From Myxococcales bacterium (GTDB lineage Bacteria > Myxococcota_A > Polyangia > Haliangiales > Haliangiaceae): a DNA stretch of 39,456 nt. Position 1 is the first letter of the stretch. Each line of letters begins with the position of its first letter. Made by a program: the position numbers and the translations under genes. The stretch lies in contig WYBA01000002.1 of assembly GCA_011526095.1 (NCBI GenBank), forward strand, positions 1 through 39,456, written 5' to 3'. The notes beneath the pieces are model-generated. The model did not search any database and was not told the origin of the DNA. It saw nothing but the letters and a program-made list of their open reading frames with translations. Shown one piece after another: positions 21,938-31,630 of this stretch.

Positions 21938-22398
21938 GGGTGGGCTCCGGGGTGAGCGCCGGGACCGCCGCCGCCGGCGGCGCGGGGGGTGGCGCGGACC
22001 TCGTCGAACGACCGGGCGCCGGCGACGGCGCGGTCGACCGCGAGCAGGCCCGAGCCCATCGGGGTGTAGGGTGCGGCGACGAAGCCCGCCTCCGCGGCGG
22101 GGATCCACGCGTCACCCTCGCCGTGGAACCACAGGCGGTGGATCGCGGGGCGGTGCTGCTCGAGGTAGTCGAGCGCGCAGCCGACGTCGTCGAAGTTGTG
22201 GACGCGGCCGTCGGTGGTGACGAGCTGGGCGGCGTGGCGCGGCTCGCCGACGTGCATGCCACAGTGCGCGCACACGTCGCGGTCCCACGCCACGGGCACC
22301 GGCTCGTCGGGCAGCGTGCCGGCGCCGCGCACGACGAACACGACGAGCAGCGCCAGCGCGGTCACGATCGCCAGGCCGATCAGGCGCGGCGCGGTCAC
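21934..22398 (-). CDS. nosL: NosL-type copper chaperone, membrane-anchored
   Basis: 154 aa. Seen: an N-terminal TM anchor (about 6-24) in place of the usual lipoprotein signal, then the copper-binding motif CAHCGMHV (Cys43, Cys46, Met48) and the FDDVGCALDYL segment of the NosL family. Role: holds Cu(I) in the periplasm for the NosZ copper centres. The GTG start at 22398 sits inside the nosF stop (GTGA) and has GGAGGTGA upstream; the longer frame would run antisense-like through nosF, so this start is preferred. The C-terminus is Gly/Pro/His-rich and ends in HPGAHP, which may also hold metal. Confidence 0.87.
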   Translation of the reverse strand: MTAPRLIGLAIVTALALLVVFVVRGAGTLPDEPVPVAWDRDVCAHCGMHVGEPRHAAQLVTTDGRVHNFDDVGCALDYLEQHRPAIHRLWFHGEGDAWIPAAEAGFVAAPYTPMGSGLLAVDRAVAGARSFDEVRATPRAAGGGGPGAHPGAHP

Positions 22399-23288
22399 GA
22401 CGTCACCTCCGCGCCGCCACCGCCGCCGCCGATCGCCAGGCGGTCGTGGTCGCGCACGACGACGTCGCGCAGCGCGGCGCCGAGCGCCGCGAGCTCGGCG
22501 ACGAGCGCGAGCTTGTCGGCGCGCCCGACCGGGCGGCGCCACCACCCGGCCGCGGCCGGGGTGAACCCGCGGTCGGTCGGCCACGCCGGGTCGGTCGCGG
22601 GATCGAGCAGGATCTCGACGACCGACTGCGCGTGCGACGCGACGTAGGCGTCGGCGGCGCCGTCGTGGACGACCTTGCCGTCGGCGAGGGCGACGACGCG
22701 GTCGACCATCGTCCGCAGCTCGTCGAGCCGGTGGGAGCACAGGATCACGGTGGCGCCGGCGAGGTACTCGCGCTCGAGCTCGGCGAACCGCGCGCGCGCC
22801 GCGGGGTCGAGGCTCGCGGTCGGCTCGTCGAGGATGACCAGGCGCGGGCGCCCGGCCAGCGCGAGCGCGAGCAGCAGCTTCTGCTTCATCCCGCCCGACA
22901 GCCCGCGGAACGGGCGCGCCGCGACCTCGGCGATGTCGAGCCCGAGCTCGGCGGCGACCTCGGCGACGCGGGCCGGCGCCATCCCGCGCAGCGTCGTGAC
23001 GGCGCGGAGGACCTCGGCGACCGGCGCCGCGAGCTGCGGCGCGATCTGCGGGACGTAGGCGAGCTCGGCGGCGCGCGTGCGGCGCACGACGTCGGCCGGG
23101 GCCCCGTCGAGCTCGACCGCGCCGGCGTGGGAGACGAGGCCGGCGACGACGCGGGTCAGGGTCGTCTTGCCCGAGCCGTTGGGGCCGATCAGCGCGACGC
23201 GCGCGCCGGACGGCAGGTCGAGGTCGACGCCGGCGAGCGCGTCGAGCTTGCCGTAGCGCTTCTTGACCTGGTGCAGCTCAACGCGCAT
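22395..23288 (-). CDS. nosF: NosF, ABC ATPase for N2O reductase maturation
   Basis: 297 aa ATP-binding cassette: Walker A GPNGSGKTT, signature LSGGMKQK, Walker B RLVILDEPTASLD and the H-loop SHRLDEL are all intact. It powers NosY. Beyond residue 215 is an extra domain of about 80 residues (WRRPVGRADKLALVAELAAL and a Gly-rich end), as in other NosF proteins. The start overlaps the nosD 3' end by 11 nt, and the stop overlaps nosL, so it is within an uninterrupted translational chain. Confidence 0.9.
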   Translation of the reverse strand: MRVELHQVKKRYGKLDALAGVDLDLPSGARVALIGPNGSGKTTLTRVVAGLVSHAGAVELDGAPADVVRRTRAAELAYVPQIAPQLAAPVAEVLRAVTTLRGMAPARVAEVAAELGLDIAEVAARPFRGLSGGMKQKLLLALALAGRPRLVILDEPTASLDPAARARFAELEREYLAGATVILCSHRLDELRTMVDRVVALADGKVVHDGAADAYVASHAQSVVEILLDPATDPAWPTDRGFTPAAAGWWRRPVGRADKLALVAELAALGAALRDVVVRDHDRLAIGGGGGGAEVTS

Positions 23289-24615
23289 GGAGCACCTCCT
23301 GGGGGTCGCGCGGCGCCATCCGCGGCGCCTCGTCGACGAGCAGCACCTGCGGCCGCCACAGGGGCAGCAGGGTGGTCGCGGCGTCGACGACGCCGAGGGC
23401 GGCGGTGCCGCGGAAGAACGCCAGCTCGGGCCGCGCGCCGATCATCGCGGCGGTGGTCGAACGCGCCTCGTGGCGCAGATCGCCCGTGCCGTCGCCGTCG
23501 AGGTCGTAGCCCGCGTAGTCGTCGAAGTAGTTGCCGCGCCACACCGCCGTCGTCGGCTGGAGGCCGGCGGCGACGCGCACGGTCTCGGTGTTGTCGGCGA
23601 GGTCGTTGTCGGCGAACACGGTCCGCTGCGGCGAGGTGTGCAGCGACACGGCCGCGTCGCACTGGCGGATCACGTTGCCCCGGATGTAGAGCGACTCGTT
23701 GACGCCGCCGGGCGCCTGGTCGATGTAGATCCCGATCGCGTCGTGGACGAGCAGGTTGTGCTCGACCACGAGGTCGCCCGAGTCCTTGAGGCCGATCGCC
23801 AGGCCCGCGGCGCCCGCGGCGCCGGCGATCGCGTTGCGCCGCAGCGTGACGCGGCGGCTGTACATCACGAACACGCCGACGACGCCGTCGAAGTAGCGGT
23901 TGTCCTCGATGACGGTGTCGTGGCTGTACATCAGGTGCGTCCCGTAGCGTCCGCGGTGGATGCGGTTGCCGGTGACGCGGTTGCCGCGCGAGTACCACAC
24001 GACGACGTCGCGGCCGTCCTCGACGAGGTTGCCCTCGACGAGCGAGTCGTGGGTCTCCCACAGCCGGATCGTGTCGCCGCGCATGCCGTGGGCGGCGCGG
24101 GTGTCGCCCTTGACGTGGTTGCCGCGCACGGTGACGCGCCGCGCGCGCTCGACGAGGATGCCGTAGACCGCGCGCTCGATCACGAGACCCTCGACGACGA
24201 CGTCGTCGGCGATCACGTGGACCGCGGAGTCGAGCACCTCGAACCGCCCGCCCGTGGCGTCGATCGTGAAGCCGGCGAGCCGCGCGCCGGCGCCGGCCAC
24301 GGTGACGATCGTTCCGGGCTGCGAGGCGCGGATGATCGCGTCGCGCGGCCCCCACACCGTCACGCCGGCCGGCACCCGCAGCGCGCCGTCGTGCGTGCCC
24401 ACGGCCAGGCACAGCGCGTCGCCCGGCGCCGCGGCGGCCAGCGCCGCCGCCAGCTCGCCCGGGGCGACGTCGCGGCACCCGTCGGGCCGCGCCGGCACGG
24501 CCGCGGTCTCGCCGTGGACGCCGGCGTGGCCGTTGCCGCAGCCGGCGAGCCCGGCGGCGAGCGCCGCGACGGCGAGGGCCGTCGACGCGGCGGTGGTGTG
24601 GGCGGCGCGGGGCAT
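23278..24615 (-). CDS. nosD: NosD, periplasmic beta-helix copper-site assembly protein
   Basis: 445 aa. A lipoprotein-like signal (LAGC at Cys26) is followed by a right-handed beta-helix of parallel repeats (about 70-400) with NHVKGDT, HGMRGDTIRLW, GTHLMYSHDTVIEDN and GVFVMYSRRVTLRRN coils typical of NosD. It is the periplasmic partner of the NosFY transporter and is needed to build CuZ. The YDLDGDGTGD segment near 380 is the conserved NosD C-terminal signature. The ATG lies 4 nt after the nosZ stop. A lipid anchor is less usual than a plain Sec signal. Confidence 0.9.
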   Translation of the reverse strand: MPRAAHTTAASTALAVAALAAGLAGCGNGHAGVHGETAAVPARPDGCRDVAPGELAAALAAAAPGDALCLAVGTHDGALRVPAGVTVWGPRDAIIRASQPGTIVTVAGAGARLAGFTIDATGGRFEVLDSAVHVIADDVVVEGLVIERAVYGILVERARRVTVRGNHVKGDTRAAHGMRGDTIRLWETHDSLVEGNLVEDGRDVVVWYSRGNRVTGNRIHRGRYGTHLMYSHDTVIEDNRYFDGVVGVFVMYSRRVTLRRNAIAGAAGAAGLAIGLKDSGDLVVEHNLLVHDAIGIYIDQAPGGVNESLYIRGNVIRQCDAAVSLHTSPQRTVFADNDLADNTETVRVAAGLQPTTAVWRGNYFDDYAGYDLDGDGTGDLRHEARSTTAAMIGARPELAFFRGTAALGVVDAATTLLPLWRPQVLLVDEAPRMAPRDPQEVLHAR

Positions 24616-24619
24616 GGCC

Positions 24620-26587
24620 TCAGGGCTCGACGAGCAGGTATCCCGCCATCTCGAGGTGTAGCGCCGAGCAGAACTCGGTGCAGTACAGCGGGAACACGCC
24701 CGGGCGATCGGCGACGAACGTCACGTCGTTGTGCTCGCCCGGCTCGAGGCTGAGGTTGATGTTGTACGAGTCGATCGCGAAGCCGTGGGTCGCGTCGTGC
24801 GCCTGCTCGATGTTCGTCACGTGCATGAACACCTTGTCGCCCTGCTTGACGCGGATGATGTCCGGCGTGAAGTGGCTGCGGATCAGGGTCATGTAGACGT
24901 GCACGCCGTCCGGCCGGCGCTCGACGCGCTCCTTGCCGCCCTCGGCCGCGTCGGGCGACTTGGCGTCGGCGATCGGGTCGTAGCCGATCGGGGAGTAGAT
25001 GTCGTGCGGCTTGAGCTTGTCGGCCTTGATGATCTGCGCGTAGTGCGGCTCGCCGAGCGGGATCGGCAGGTCGTAGAGCAGCTGCATCGGCTGCGTCGTC
25101 AGATCCACGAGCTGGAAGTTCTGCGGCAGCAGCGGCCCGACCGGGTTGAAGCGATCGAGCGCCCACTTGTTCATCGCCACCAGGTAGCGGCCGTCCGGCG
25201 ACACGGTGTCACCCTCGGCGGCGGTGAGGTGGCCGACGTTGTACGACGAGCTGATCTTCTCGACGACCTTGAGGTCGGCGAGCGACCACTTGGCCACGAC
25301 CGTCTCGAGGAACAGCGAGGTGTAGGCGAAGCCCTTGTCGTCGTAGACCGTGTGCAGCGGGCCGAGGCCGAGCTCGGCCTGGCCACGGATCGTCTCCTCG
25401 AACGACAGCACCGGCACGCCGTACGGGTCCTTGCTCGTGTACTTCTTGGCGTCGATCAGCGCCTTGATCTTCTTGAAGCTGTAGACCGTGGCGTGGGTGT
25501 CGAGCTTGCCGCCGACGACGATGTCGTCGCCGTTGGGCGCGACGTCGACGCCGTGCGGGCTCTTGGGCTCGGGCACGAAGTGCAGCACGCCCTCGGCGGC
25601 GGCGACCTCGAGCGGCAGGACCTTGAAGCCCTTCACCTCCTTGGTCTTGCCGGCGGCGACGAGCTCCTCGGCCTTCTTCCAGTCGATCACGTGGAGGTAG
25701 TCCATGTCGTTCTGCGACATGCCCGACTCCATCGGCGGGTTGCCCTCCATGTTCCCGCCGTAGGCGAGCTCGGTGTTGATGGAGTTCATGAACACGAACC
25801 CCTCCGAGCCGAGCTTGCCGGCGTCCGACAGATCCTGGACGTACGGCGGCAGCTCGATCACGAACGACTTCGCGGGGTCGATCCGACCCTTGTCGCGGTC
25901 GAACTTCCAGAACACCGCGCCGCCGCGGTACTTCTCCTTGAACTGGCTGACGTCGGCGTACTCGCCGCCGAGCGGCGCCGGGTACTGGCTGCCCTCGACG
26001 ATGTACTCGGTGTTCGGGGTGACGAACGCGGCGCCGTGATCCGACTCGATCACGTGGCTCGAGATGATCTGCTTGGTCGTGAAGTCCTTGAGATCGATCA
26101 CGGCGACGCGCGCGCCGGCCTTGTCGCCGATGAACAGGTACTGGCCGTCGTAGTCGCCCTTGGTCTCGGACAGCGCCGGGTGGTGCGTGTCGGCCCACGT
26201 CTGCTCCTTGCCGTGGCGGTTGCCGCCGGCGAGCACGGCCTTCGACGCGTCGTCGAAGCCCCAGCCCTGCCACGGCTCCGGCGTGAACACGCCGATGTAC
26301 TTGAGGATGCGCATCGACGGCAGGCCGATGACGACGACCTGCCCGGAGTGGCCGCCCGACCCGAACAGCAGGTACTCGTCGTGGCGGCCGGTGGGCGTGT
26401 ACGTCTTGAGCGCGGCGGTGACGTCGGCCTCGGACAGGCCGCGCGCCTTCATCAGGTCGGCGACCGCGCCGCCGCCGGCGGTCTGGGCGGCGCCGGGGTT
26501 GCCGCTGCCCGACGAGCACGCGGCGGCGGCGAGGCCCGCGACGAGCCATCCGGCGCGCGCGAGCAGGGGACGAGAACGGGGCATCAT
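24620..26587 (-). CDS. nosZ: NosZ, clade II (Sec-type) nitrous oxide reductase
   Basis: 655 aa; reduces N2O to N2 with two electrons in the periplasm. Seen: a signal without a twin-arginine motif and with a lipobox-like AAAC (Cys24), marking clade II and suggesting a lipid-anchored enzyme. The seven-bladed propeller holds the CuZ ligands, including ADTHHP and IESDHGAAF and SPHGVDV. The C-terminal cupredoxin has the CuA motif CTEFCSALHLEM (Cys636, Cys640, His644, Met647). The start is the first of two adjacent ATGs at 26587, placed 7 nt after AAGGAGG; an upstream GTG at 26611 overlaps the previous gene and has no such site. It follows the cytochrome c gene by 20 nt. Confidence 0.95.
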   Translation of the reverse strand: MMPRSRPLLARAGWLVAGLAAAACSSGSGNPGAAQTAGGGAVADLMKARGLSEADVTAALKTYTPTGRHDEYLLFGSGGHSGQVVVIGLPSMRILKYIGVFTPEPWQGWGFDDASKAVLAGGNRHGKEQTWADTHHPALSETKGDYDGQYLFIGDKAGARVAVIDLKDFTTKQIISSHVIESDHGAAFVTPNTEYIVEGSQYPAPLGGEYADVSQFKEKYRGGAVFWKFDRDKGRIDPAKSFVIELPPYVQDLSDAGKLGSEGFVFMNSINTELAYGGNMEGNPPMESGMSQNDMDYLHVIDWKKAEELVAAGKTKEVKGFKVLPLEVAAAEGVLHFVPEPKSPHGVDVAPNGDDIVVGGKLDTHATVYSFKKIKALIDAKKYTSKDPYGVPVLSFEETIRGQAELGLGPLHTVYDDKGFAYTSLFLETVVAKWSLADLKVVEKISSSYNVGHLTAAEGDTVSPDGRYLVAMNKWALDRFNPVGPLLPQNFQLVDLTTQPMQLLYDLPIPLGEPHYAQIIKADKLKPHDIYSPIGYDPIADAKSPDAAEGGKERVERRPDGVHVYMTLIRSHFTPDIIRVKQGDKVFMHVTNIEQAHDATHGFAIDSYNINLSLEPGEHNDVTFVADRPGVFPLYCTEFCSALHLEMAGYLLVEP

Positions 26588-26607
26588 GTCGAGCCTCCTT
26601 GAAAGGG

Positions 26608-27051
26608 TCACGGGGTCTTGCCCAGCGCCCGGACGTAGTCCTTGAGCGCCGAAATCACCGCGGGGTCGGTGAGGTCAGGGTTGGACGGCATCGCGGTGCT
26701 CTTGCCGACCGCCGCGCCGCCCAGCTTGATGATCTTCTCGAGGTAGGCGTCGTCGACCGACGACTGCCACGCCGGGTCATGGAAGTTGCGCGGCGGCGGG
26801 GTCAGGCTCGCCGACGCGGCGCCGTCGCCCTTGCCCTCGGCGCCGTGGCACGGCGTGCAGCGCGTCGCGAAGATCTCCTTCGCCTTGGCGGCGTGGTCGA
26901 CCTTGGCGGCGACGACCTGCGTCGATCCGCCGCTGTTCGTGGCACCGGCGGCCGGCTTGGTCGGCGGCGGGGGCGGGCTCTCGCTCTTGCTGCAAGCGGA
27001 GGCGGTCAGGGCGATCGCGAGGGCGGCGTGGAAGAAGTGTCGCGTGTTCAT
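26608..27051 (-). CDS. Lipoprotein cytochrome c, probable electron donor to NosZ
   Basis: 147 aa. Lipobox TASAC (Cys20), a Pro-rich spacer, then a single class I cytochrome c domain (about 53-147) with CTPCH (Cys65, Cys68, His69), a Pro/Asn loop [10 protein letters not shown] and a distal ligand Met in [10 protein letters not shown]. It is the first gene after the predicted sigma-54 promoter and directly precedes nosZ, so it likely hands electrons from the quinol pool chain to CuA. Ribosome binding site AAAGGA about 11 nt upstream. It belongs to the same cytochrome family as the haem domain of the FTR1-like protein further right (both have a DF/NFHDP or DFHEP loop). Confidence 0.9.
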   Translation of the reverse strand: MNTRHFFHAALAIALTASACSKSESPPPPPTKPAAGATNSGGSTQVVAAKVDHAAKAKEIFATRCTPCHGAEGKGDGAASASLTPPPRNFHDPAWQSSVDDAYLEKIIKLGGAAVGKSTAMPSNPDLTDPAVISALKDYVRALGKTP

Positions 27052-27083
27052 TCTCGGGGGTCCTTTCTCTGGTGCGCACAAGA

Positions 27084-27098
27084 GCAACCCTGGTGCCG
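27084..27098 (-). promoter_or_regulatory. Sigma-54 (-24/-12) promoter for the cytochrome-nosZDFLY operon
   Basis: On the minus strand CGGCACCAGGGTTGCT: GG at 27097-27096 and GC at 27085-27084, exactly ten bases apart, with the GGCAC and TTGC cores. The predicted start of transcription is near 27072, giving a 21-nt leader with AAAGGA before the cytochrome start. Just upstream, 27126-27140 carries two CGTGACG copies one base apart, equal to two GTCA half-sites on the minus strand, the half-site recalled for NorR. GG-N10-GC is common by chance in such GC-rich DNA; the extra core matches and the adjacent enhancer-binding protein raise confidence. Confidence 0.65.
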
Positions 27099-27146
27099 CT
27101 CTGGATCGCGCAAGGAATGCAGGCTCGTGACGACGTGACGAAGGAA

Positions 27147-28760
<1,614 letters not shown>

Positions 28761-28778
28761 CGCTGTCCAGATGACACT

Positions 28779-28793
28779 GCACCCGCCGTGCCG
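28779..28793 (-). promoter_or_regulatory. Sigma-54-like promoter upstream of norR
   Basis: Minus strand CGGCACGGCGGGTGCA: GG at 28792-28791, GC at 28780-28779, ten bases between, and GGCACG fully matching the -24 core. The -12 core is GTGC in place of TTGC. The predicted start near 28767 would lie inside the inverted repeat, so NorR bound there would block initiation. This would leave a 7-nt leader to ATG 28760 or longer ones to the later starts. Confidence 0.45.
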
Positions 28794-28909
28794 ACAGCCC
28801 GTGCTCCGCCCGGCGCGAGATGCACCCCGCGCGCCGGCGTGCGTCAGCCCGCCGCGGCGCCGGCTCGCGCGCGCTGGCGGCGAGGCCGGGCGTTGCCGGA
28901 AGGGCGCGC

Positions 28910-28938
28910 TTGACCGCAGGGGGCGATTGGCTTATCCA
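28910..28938 (+). promoter_or_regulatory. Sigma-70-type promoter for the GntR operon with overlapping short inverted repeat
   Basis: TTGACC (28910-28915), 17-nt spacer, TATCCA (28933-28938). Transcription would begin only about 8 nt before the ATG at 28953, so the gene may be nearly leaderless; no ribosome binding site is seen. TGGCT-N9-AGCCA (28928-28946) overlaps the -10 and is a candidate GntR autoregulatory site. Confidence 0.5.
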
Positions 28939-28952
28939 CTTAGCCACTCACC

Positions 28953-29768
28953 ATGGCCGCCGCCGCTCGCTCTCCCGCCGCGCGCCCGCGCCGCGCCGCG
29001 CTCGAACCGCTCGCGCCCCGGCCGTCGGCGACGAGCGCGGCCGAGCACGCGCTGCGCCGCGCGATCCTCGACGGCCGGCTGCGCCCGGGCGACCGCCTGC
29101 CGCCGGAGCGCGAGCTGTCGCTGCAGCTCGGCGTCAGCCGCCTGACCCTGCGCGCCGCGCTCGCGACCCTGTCGGCGACCGGCATGCTGGCGGTGCGGCA
29201 CGGCAGCGGCTACGTCGTGCAGGACTTCCAGCGCACCGGCGGCTCGGATCTGCTGGTCGGGCTGGTCGACCTCGCCGTCGCTGAAGGGACGCTCGCCGTC
29301 GCCGCGGCGGACCTCTTGCGGCTGCGCCGCCACGTCGCCGGCGCGGTGCTCGACGCGCTGGTCGAGCGGCCGCCGTCGCCGGCGGCGCGGCGCGCGGCGC
29401 TCGCGGCCGTCGATGCGTTCGACGCCACGGCGCGCGCCGGCGAAGGCGCGGCGGCGCTGGCCGACGCCGATCTCGCGATCATCGCGGCGCTCGTCGACGC
29501 GACCGGCAGCGCGGTGCTCGCGGTCGCGCTCAACCCGATCAGCGCGGTCGTGCGCGGGTGCGCGCCGCTGCGCGACGCCGTCTACGCCGAGCCCGCCGGC
29601 AACGTCGCGGGCTGGCGCGCGCTGCTGGCGTGGCTCGACCGGCCCGCCGCCGCCACGATCCCGACCTTGCTCTCGACCCTGGCCGAGCGCGACCGCGCGA
29701 CGATCGCCCGGCTCACCCGCGACGGCGACGGCCCGGCGCGGCCCCGTCCCCGCAGGAGCGCTCGATGA
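28953..29768 (+). CDS. GntR-family transcriptional regulator (FadR/FCD type)
   Basis: 271 aa DNA-binding regulator. The winged HTH (about 27-92) has the family core RLPPERELSLQLGVSRLTLRAAL and wing ATGMLAVRHGSGYVV. The C-terminal half (about 105-225) is all-helical, of the FadR-like effector type, with DLAIIAALVDATGSAVLAVALN in the ligand region. The basic tail RPRPRRSAR is unusual. The gene overlaps the next start (ATGA), so the regulator is co-translated with two proteins of unknown function. FadR-type members often sense acyl-CoA or small acids; the effector here cannot be told. Confidence 0.85.
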   Translation: MAAAARSPAARPRRAALEPLAPRPSATSAAEHALRRAILDGRLRPGDRLPPERELSLQLGVSRLTLRAALATLSATGMLAVRHGSGYVVQDFQRTGGSDLLVGLVDLAVAEGTLAVAAADLLRLRRHVAGAVLDALVERPPSPAARRAALAAVDAFDATARAGEGAAALADADLAIIAALVDATGSAVLAVALNPISAVVRGCAPLRDAVYAEPAGNVAGWRALLAWLDRPAAATIPTLLSTLAERDRATIARLTRDGDGPARPRPRRSAR

Positions 29769-30478
29769 CCGTGCCCTGGTACGTCCACCTCGTCCTGTTC
29801 CGCCCGCGCGCGATCGTCGCCAACCTCGAGCGCATGCGCGCCGCCGGCCACGTCGACGTCGCGCCGACGCCGTGGCAGCTCGCGCTCGGCGTGCTGCGGA
29901 TGTGGCACCGCGTCGTGATGCGCGGCGACACCGTCGGCACCAGCGCCGCGCCGGTGCGCCGGTCGTGGCGCGCGCGCGTGCTCGCGCACAAGGCGGCGCG
30001 GCTGCCGGCGCTGCTCGCCGAGCGCGCGATCGCGCCGCTCGACTTCACCGGGCTGGCGAGCTCGCCGTCGCGCGTGATCCGCCACCTGCTCGGCGCGCAC
30101 CACGACGCGCACCAGTTCGTCTACGACCTCGAGCTGCTCGCGCACCACGGCGCGCTCGACGCGCTGCACGCCGAGGTCCGCGCGATCGTCGCCGCCGACA
30201 CGCCGCGCGCGCGGTGGCTGCGCGATCTCACGGTCTACGTCGGCTACCACGAGGCGCTGCTCGCCGCGGTCGAGCGCGCGCTCGCCGCCGGGCCGACCGC
30301 GCAGCTATCGGCGGCCGAGGCGCGCGACCCGGACATCTCGTTCGCTGCGTACCTGCGGTGGTGCGCGCGCCAGCCGGCGACGCCGGCGGCGACGCTGGCG
30401 GCGTGGCGCGCCGGCGCGTTCCGCTTCGACTCGGGGCTCGACGACGCCGGCCCGCGCCGCGCCGCGGAGGCGGCGTGA
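29765..30478 (+). CDS. Uncharacterised protein coupled to the GntR regulator
   Basis: 237 aa, not recognised. No signal peptide or clear TM segment; predicted mostly helical. Notable patches: FRPRAIVANLERMRAAG near the start, PTPWQLALGVLRMWHRVV, a His-rich core LGAHHDAHQFVYDLELLAHH (about 115-135) and RWLRDLTVYVGYHEALL. The spaced histidines and acids in HHDAHQFVYDLE and GYHE could form a metal or haem site (inference). ATG overlaps the upstream stop, and its own stop overlaps the next GTG start, so it is locked between the regulator and the third gene. Confidence 0.75.
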   Translation: MTVPWYVHLVLFRPRAIVANLERMRAAGHVDVAPTPWQLALGVLRMWHRVVMRGDTVGTSAAPVRRSWRARVLAHKAARLPALLAERAIAPLDFTGLASSPSRVIRHLLGAHHDAHQFVYDLELLAHHGALDALHAEVRAIVAADTPRARWLRDLTVYVGYHEALLAAVERALAAGPTAQLSAAEARDPDISFAAYLRWCARQPATPAATLAAWRAGAFRFDSGLDDAGPRRAAEAA

Positions 30479-30987
30479 GCCCGGCCTCGCTGGTCGGCGC
30501 GTCGCAGGGCGCGCTCGCGGCGCGGCTGCGCGGCGGCGCGCGCCTCGAGCCGGCGCTGCTCGACGGCTGGGTCTACCGCGGGATCAGCCTCGGGTTGCCG
30601 CGGTGGCTCGAGCGCGTGACGTGGACGAAGTTCGCCAAGGCGTTCACGCGCGAGCCCGGCGGCGCGCGCCGCGGCTGGAACATCCGGTGCGAGCAGGACG
30701 CGCTCGATCGGCCATGGCGCGCGCGCCGCGGCGGCGGTCCGGACGGCGCCGAGGTCACGTTCGGCCCGTTCGTCGTCGTCGATGGGCCCCGCGGCGTGGT
30801 GCTCGACTACGGCGTGCCCGGGGCGTCGCTCGCGCTGCGGACGCTCCGCGACCCGCTGGTCGCGATCGGCGACAGCGGGGGTGAGGCCGGCGGCCCCGTG
30901 GTGCTCGGGAGATCGCTCGTGGTGGTCGGCGGCCGGACGCTCGGTACGCCGAGCTACTTCGTGCTCGAGCGCGACCGGCCGGTGTGA
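30475..30987 (+). CDS. Uncharacterised small protein, third gene of the GntR operon
   Basis: 170 aa from a GTG start that overlaps the previous stop (GTGA). Not recognised with confidence. The core has DGWVYRGISLGLPRW, WTKFAKAF, RGWNIRCEQDALDRPW, FGPFVVVDGPRGVVLDYG and ending TLGTPSYFVLERD. The pattern of beta-strands with Trp, Gly and Tyr resembles small lipocalin or fatty-acid-binding-like barrels such as the GXWXG/DUF4334 group, which would fit a FadR-type regulator, but this is a guess. No signal peptide. Convergent with the fasciclin gene, with 82 nt between that hold no clear element. Confidence 0.72.
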   Translation: MSPASLVGASQGALAARLRGGARLEPALLDGWVYRGISLGLPRWLERVTWTKFAKAFTREPGGARRGWNIRCEQDALDRPWRARRGGGPDGAEVTFGPFVVVDGPRGVVLDYGVPGASLALRTLRDPLVAIGDSGGEAGGPVVLGRSLVVVGGRTLGTPSYFVLERDRPV

Positions 30988-31069
30988 CGGGTCACGGCCA
31001 GACCTCCGGTCCGGCCGCTGTCGATCGATCGGCCCGATCTTCGTCGGACCCCGAGGCCGTTCGCGGCGC

Positions 31070-31630
31070 TCACGGCGCCGGCGGTAGCAGCACGGCGTCG
31101 ATGACGTGGACGACGCCGTTCGACGCGCGGATCGAGGCGACGACGTTGGCGTCGTTCACCGTGATCTTGCCGTCGGCGCCGACCTTGATCATCACGGGCT
31201 TGCCGTTGGCCATGCCGAGCTTCATGCCGTCCTTGAGATCCTTCGCCTCGTAGACCGACGTCGTCGCGTGGTACTTGAGGATCTCCTTCAGGTCCGCCTG
31301 CTTCTCGGGCTTGACCAGCTCCTCGACCGTGCCGGCGGGGAGCTTGGCGAACGCCGCGTCGGTCGGGGCGAACACGGTGAGCGGTCCGGGGTTGGCGATC
31401 GAGGTGACGTAGTCCGCGGCCTTGAGCGCCGCGACCAGCGTCGTGTGGTCCTTCGAGCCGACGGCGATGCTGACGATGTTGTTGGGGTCGAGCGGGACCT
31501 CGACCTTCTTGGGCGCGACAGCGGTGGGCGCGACGGCCGGCGGCGCCTTCTGCGCCGGCGCGTCGTCCTTCTTGCAGCCCGAGATGACGGCGAGGGTGAA
31601 CAGGGACGTCGCGAGAAGGTGGTGGCTCAT
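31070..31630 (-). CDS. Fasciclin (FAS1) domain lipoprotein
   Basis: 186 aa: lipobox VISGC (Cys19), a Pro/Ala linker, then one FAS1 domain (about 55-184) with the H1 motif LTVFAPTDAAFAKLP, YHATTSVYEAKDL and the H2 motif NGVVHVIDAVLLPP. Such single-domain secreted proteins are adhesion-type or binding proteins of mostly unknown role in bacteria. Its ATG overlaps the stop of the cytochrome/FTR1-like gene (ATGA), so the two are co-translated; a role at the cell surface beside that electron or metal protein is plausible (inference). Confidence 0.88.
   Translation of the reverse strand: MSHHLLATSLFTLAVISGCKKDDAPAQKAPPAVAPTAVAPKKVEVPLDPNNIVSIAVGSKDHTTLVAALKAADYVTSIANPGPLTVFAPTDAAFAKLPAGTVEELVKPEKQADLKEILKYHATTSVYEAKDLKDGMKLGMANGKPVMIKVGADGKITVNDANVVASIRASNGVVHVIDAVLLPPAP

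Noticed and set aside
28871..28900. Sigma-54 promoter for the GntR gene
   Set aside because: TTGC is present but GG lies one base off the required spacing; a good -35/-10 pair is present closer to the gene.
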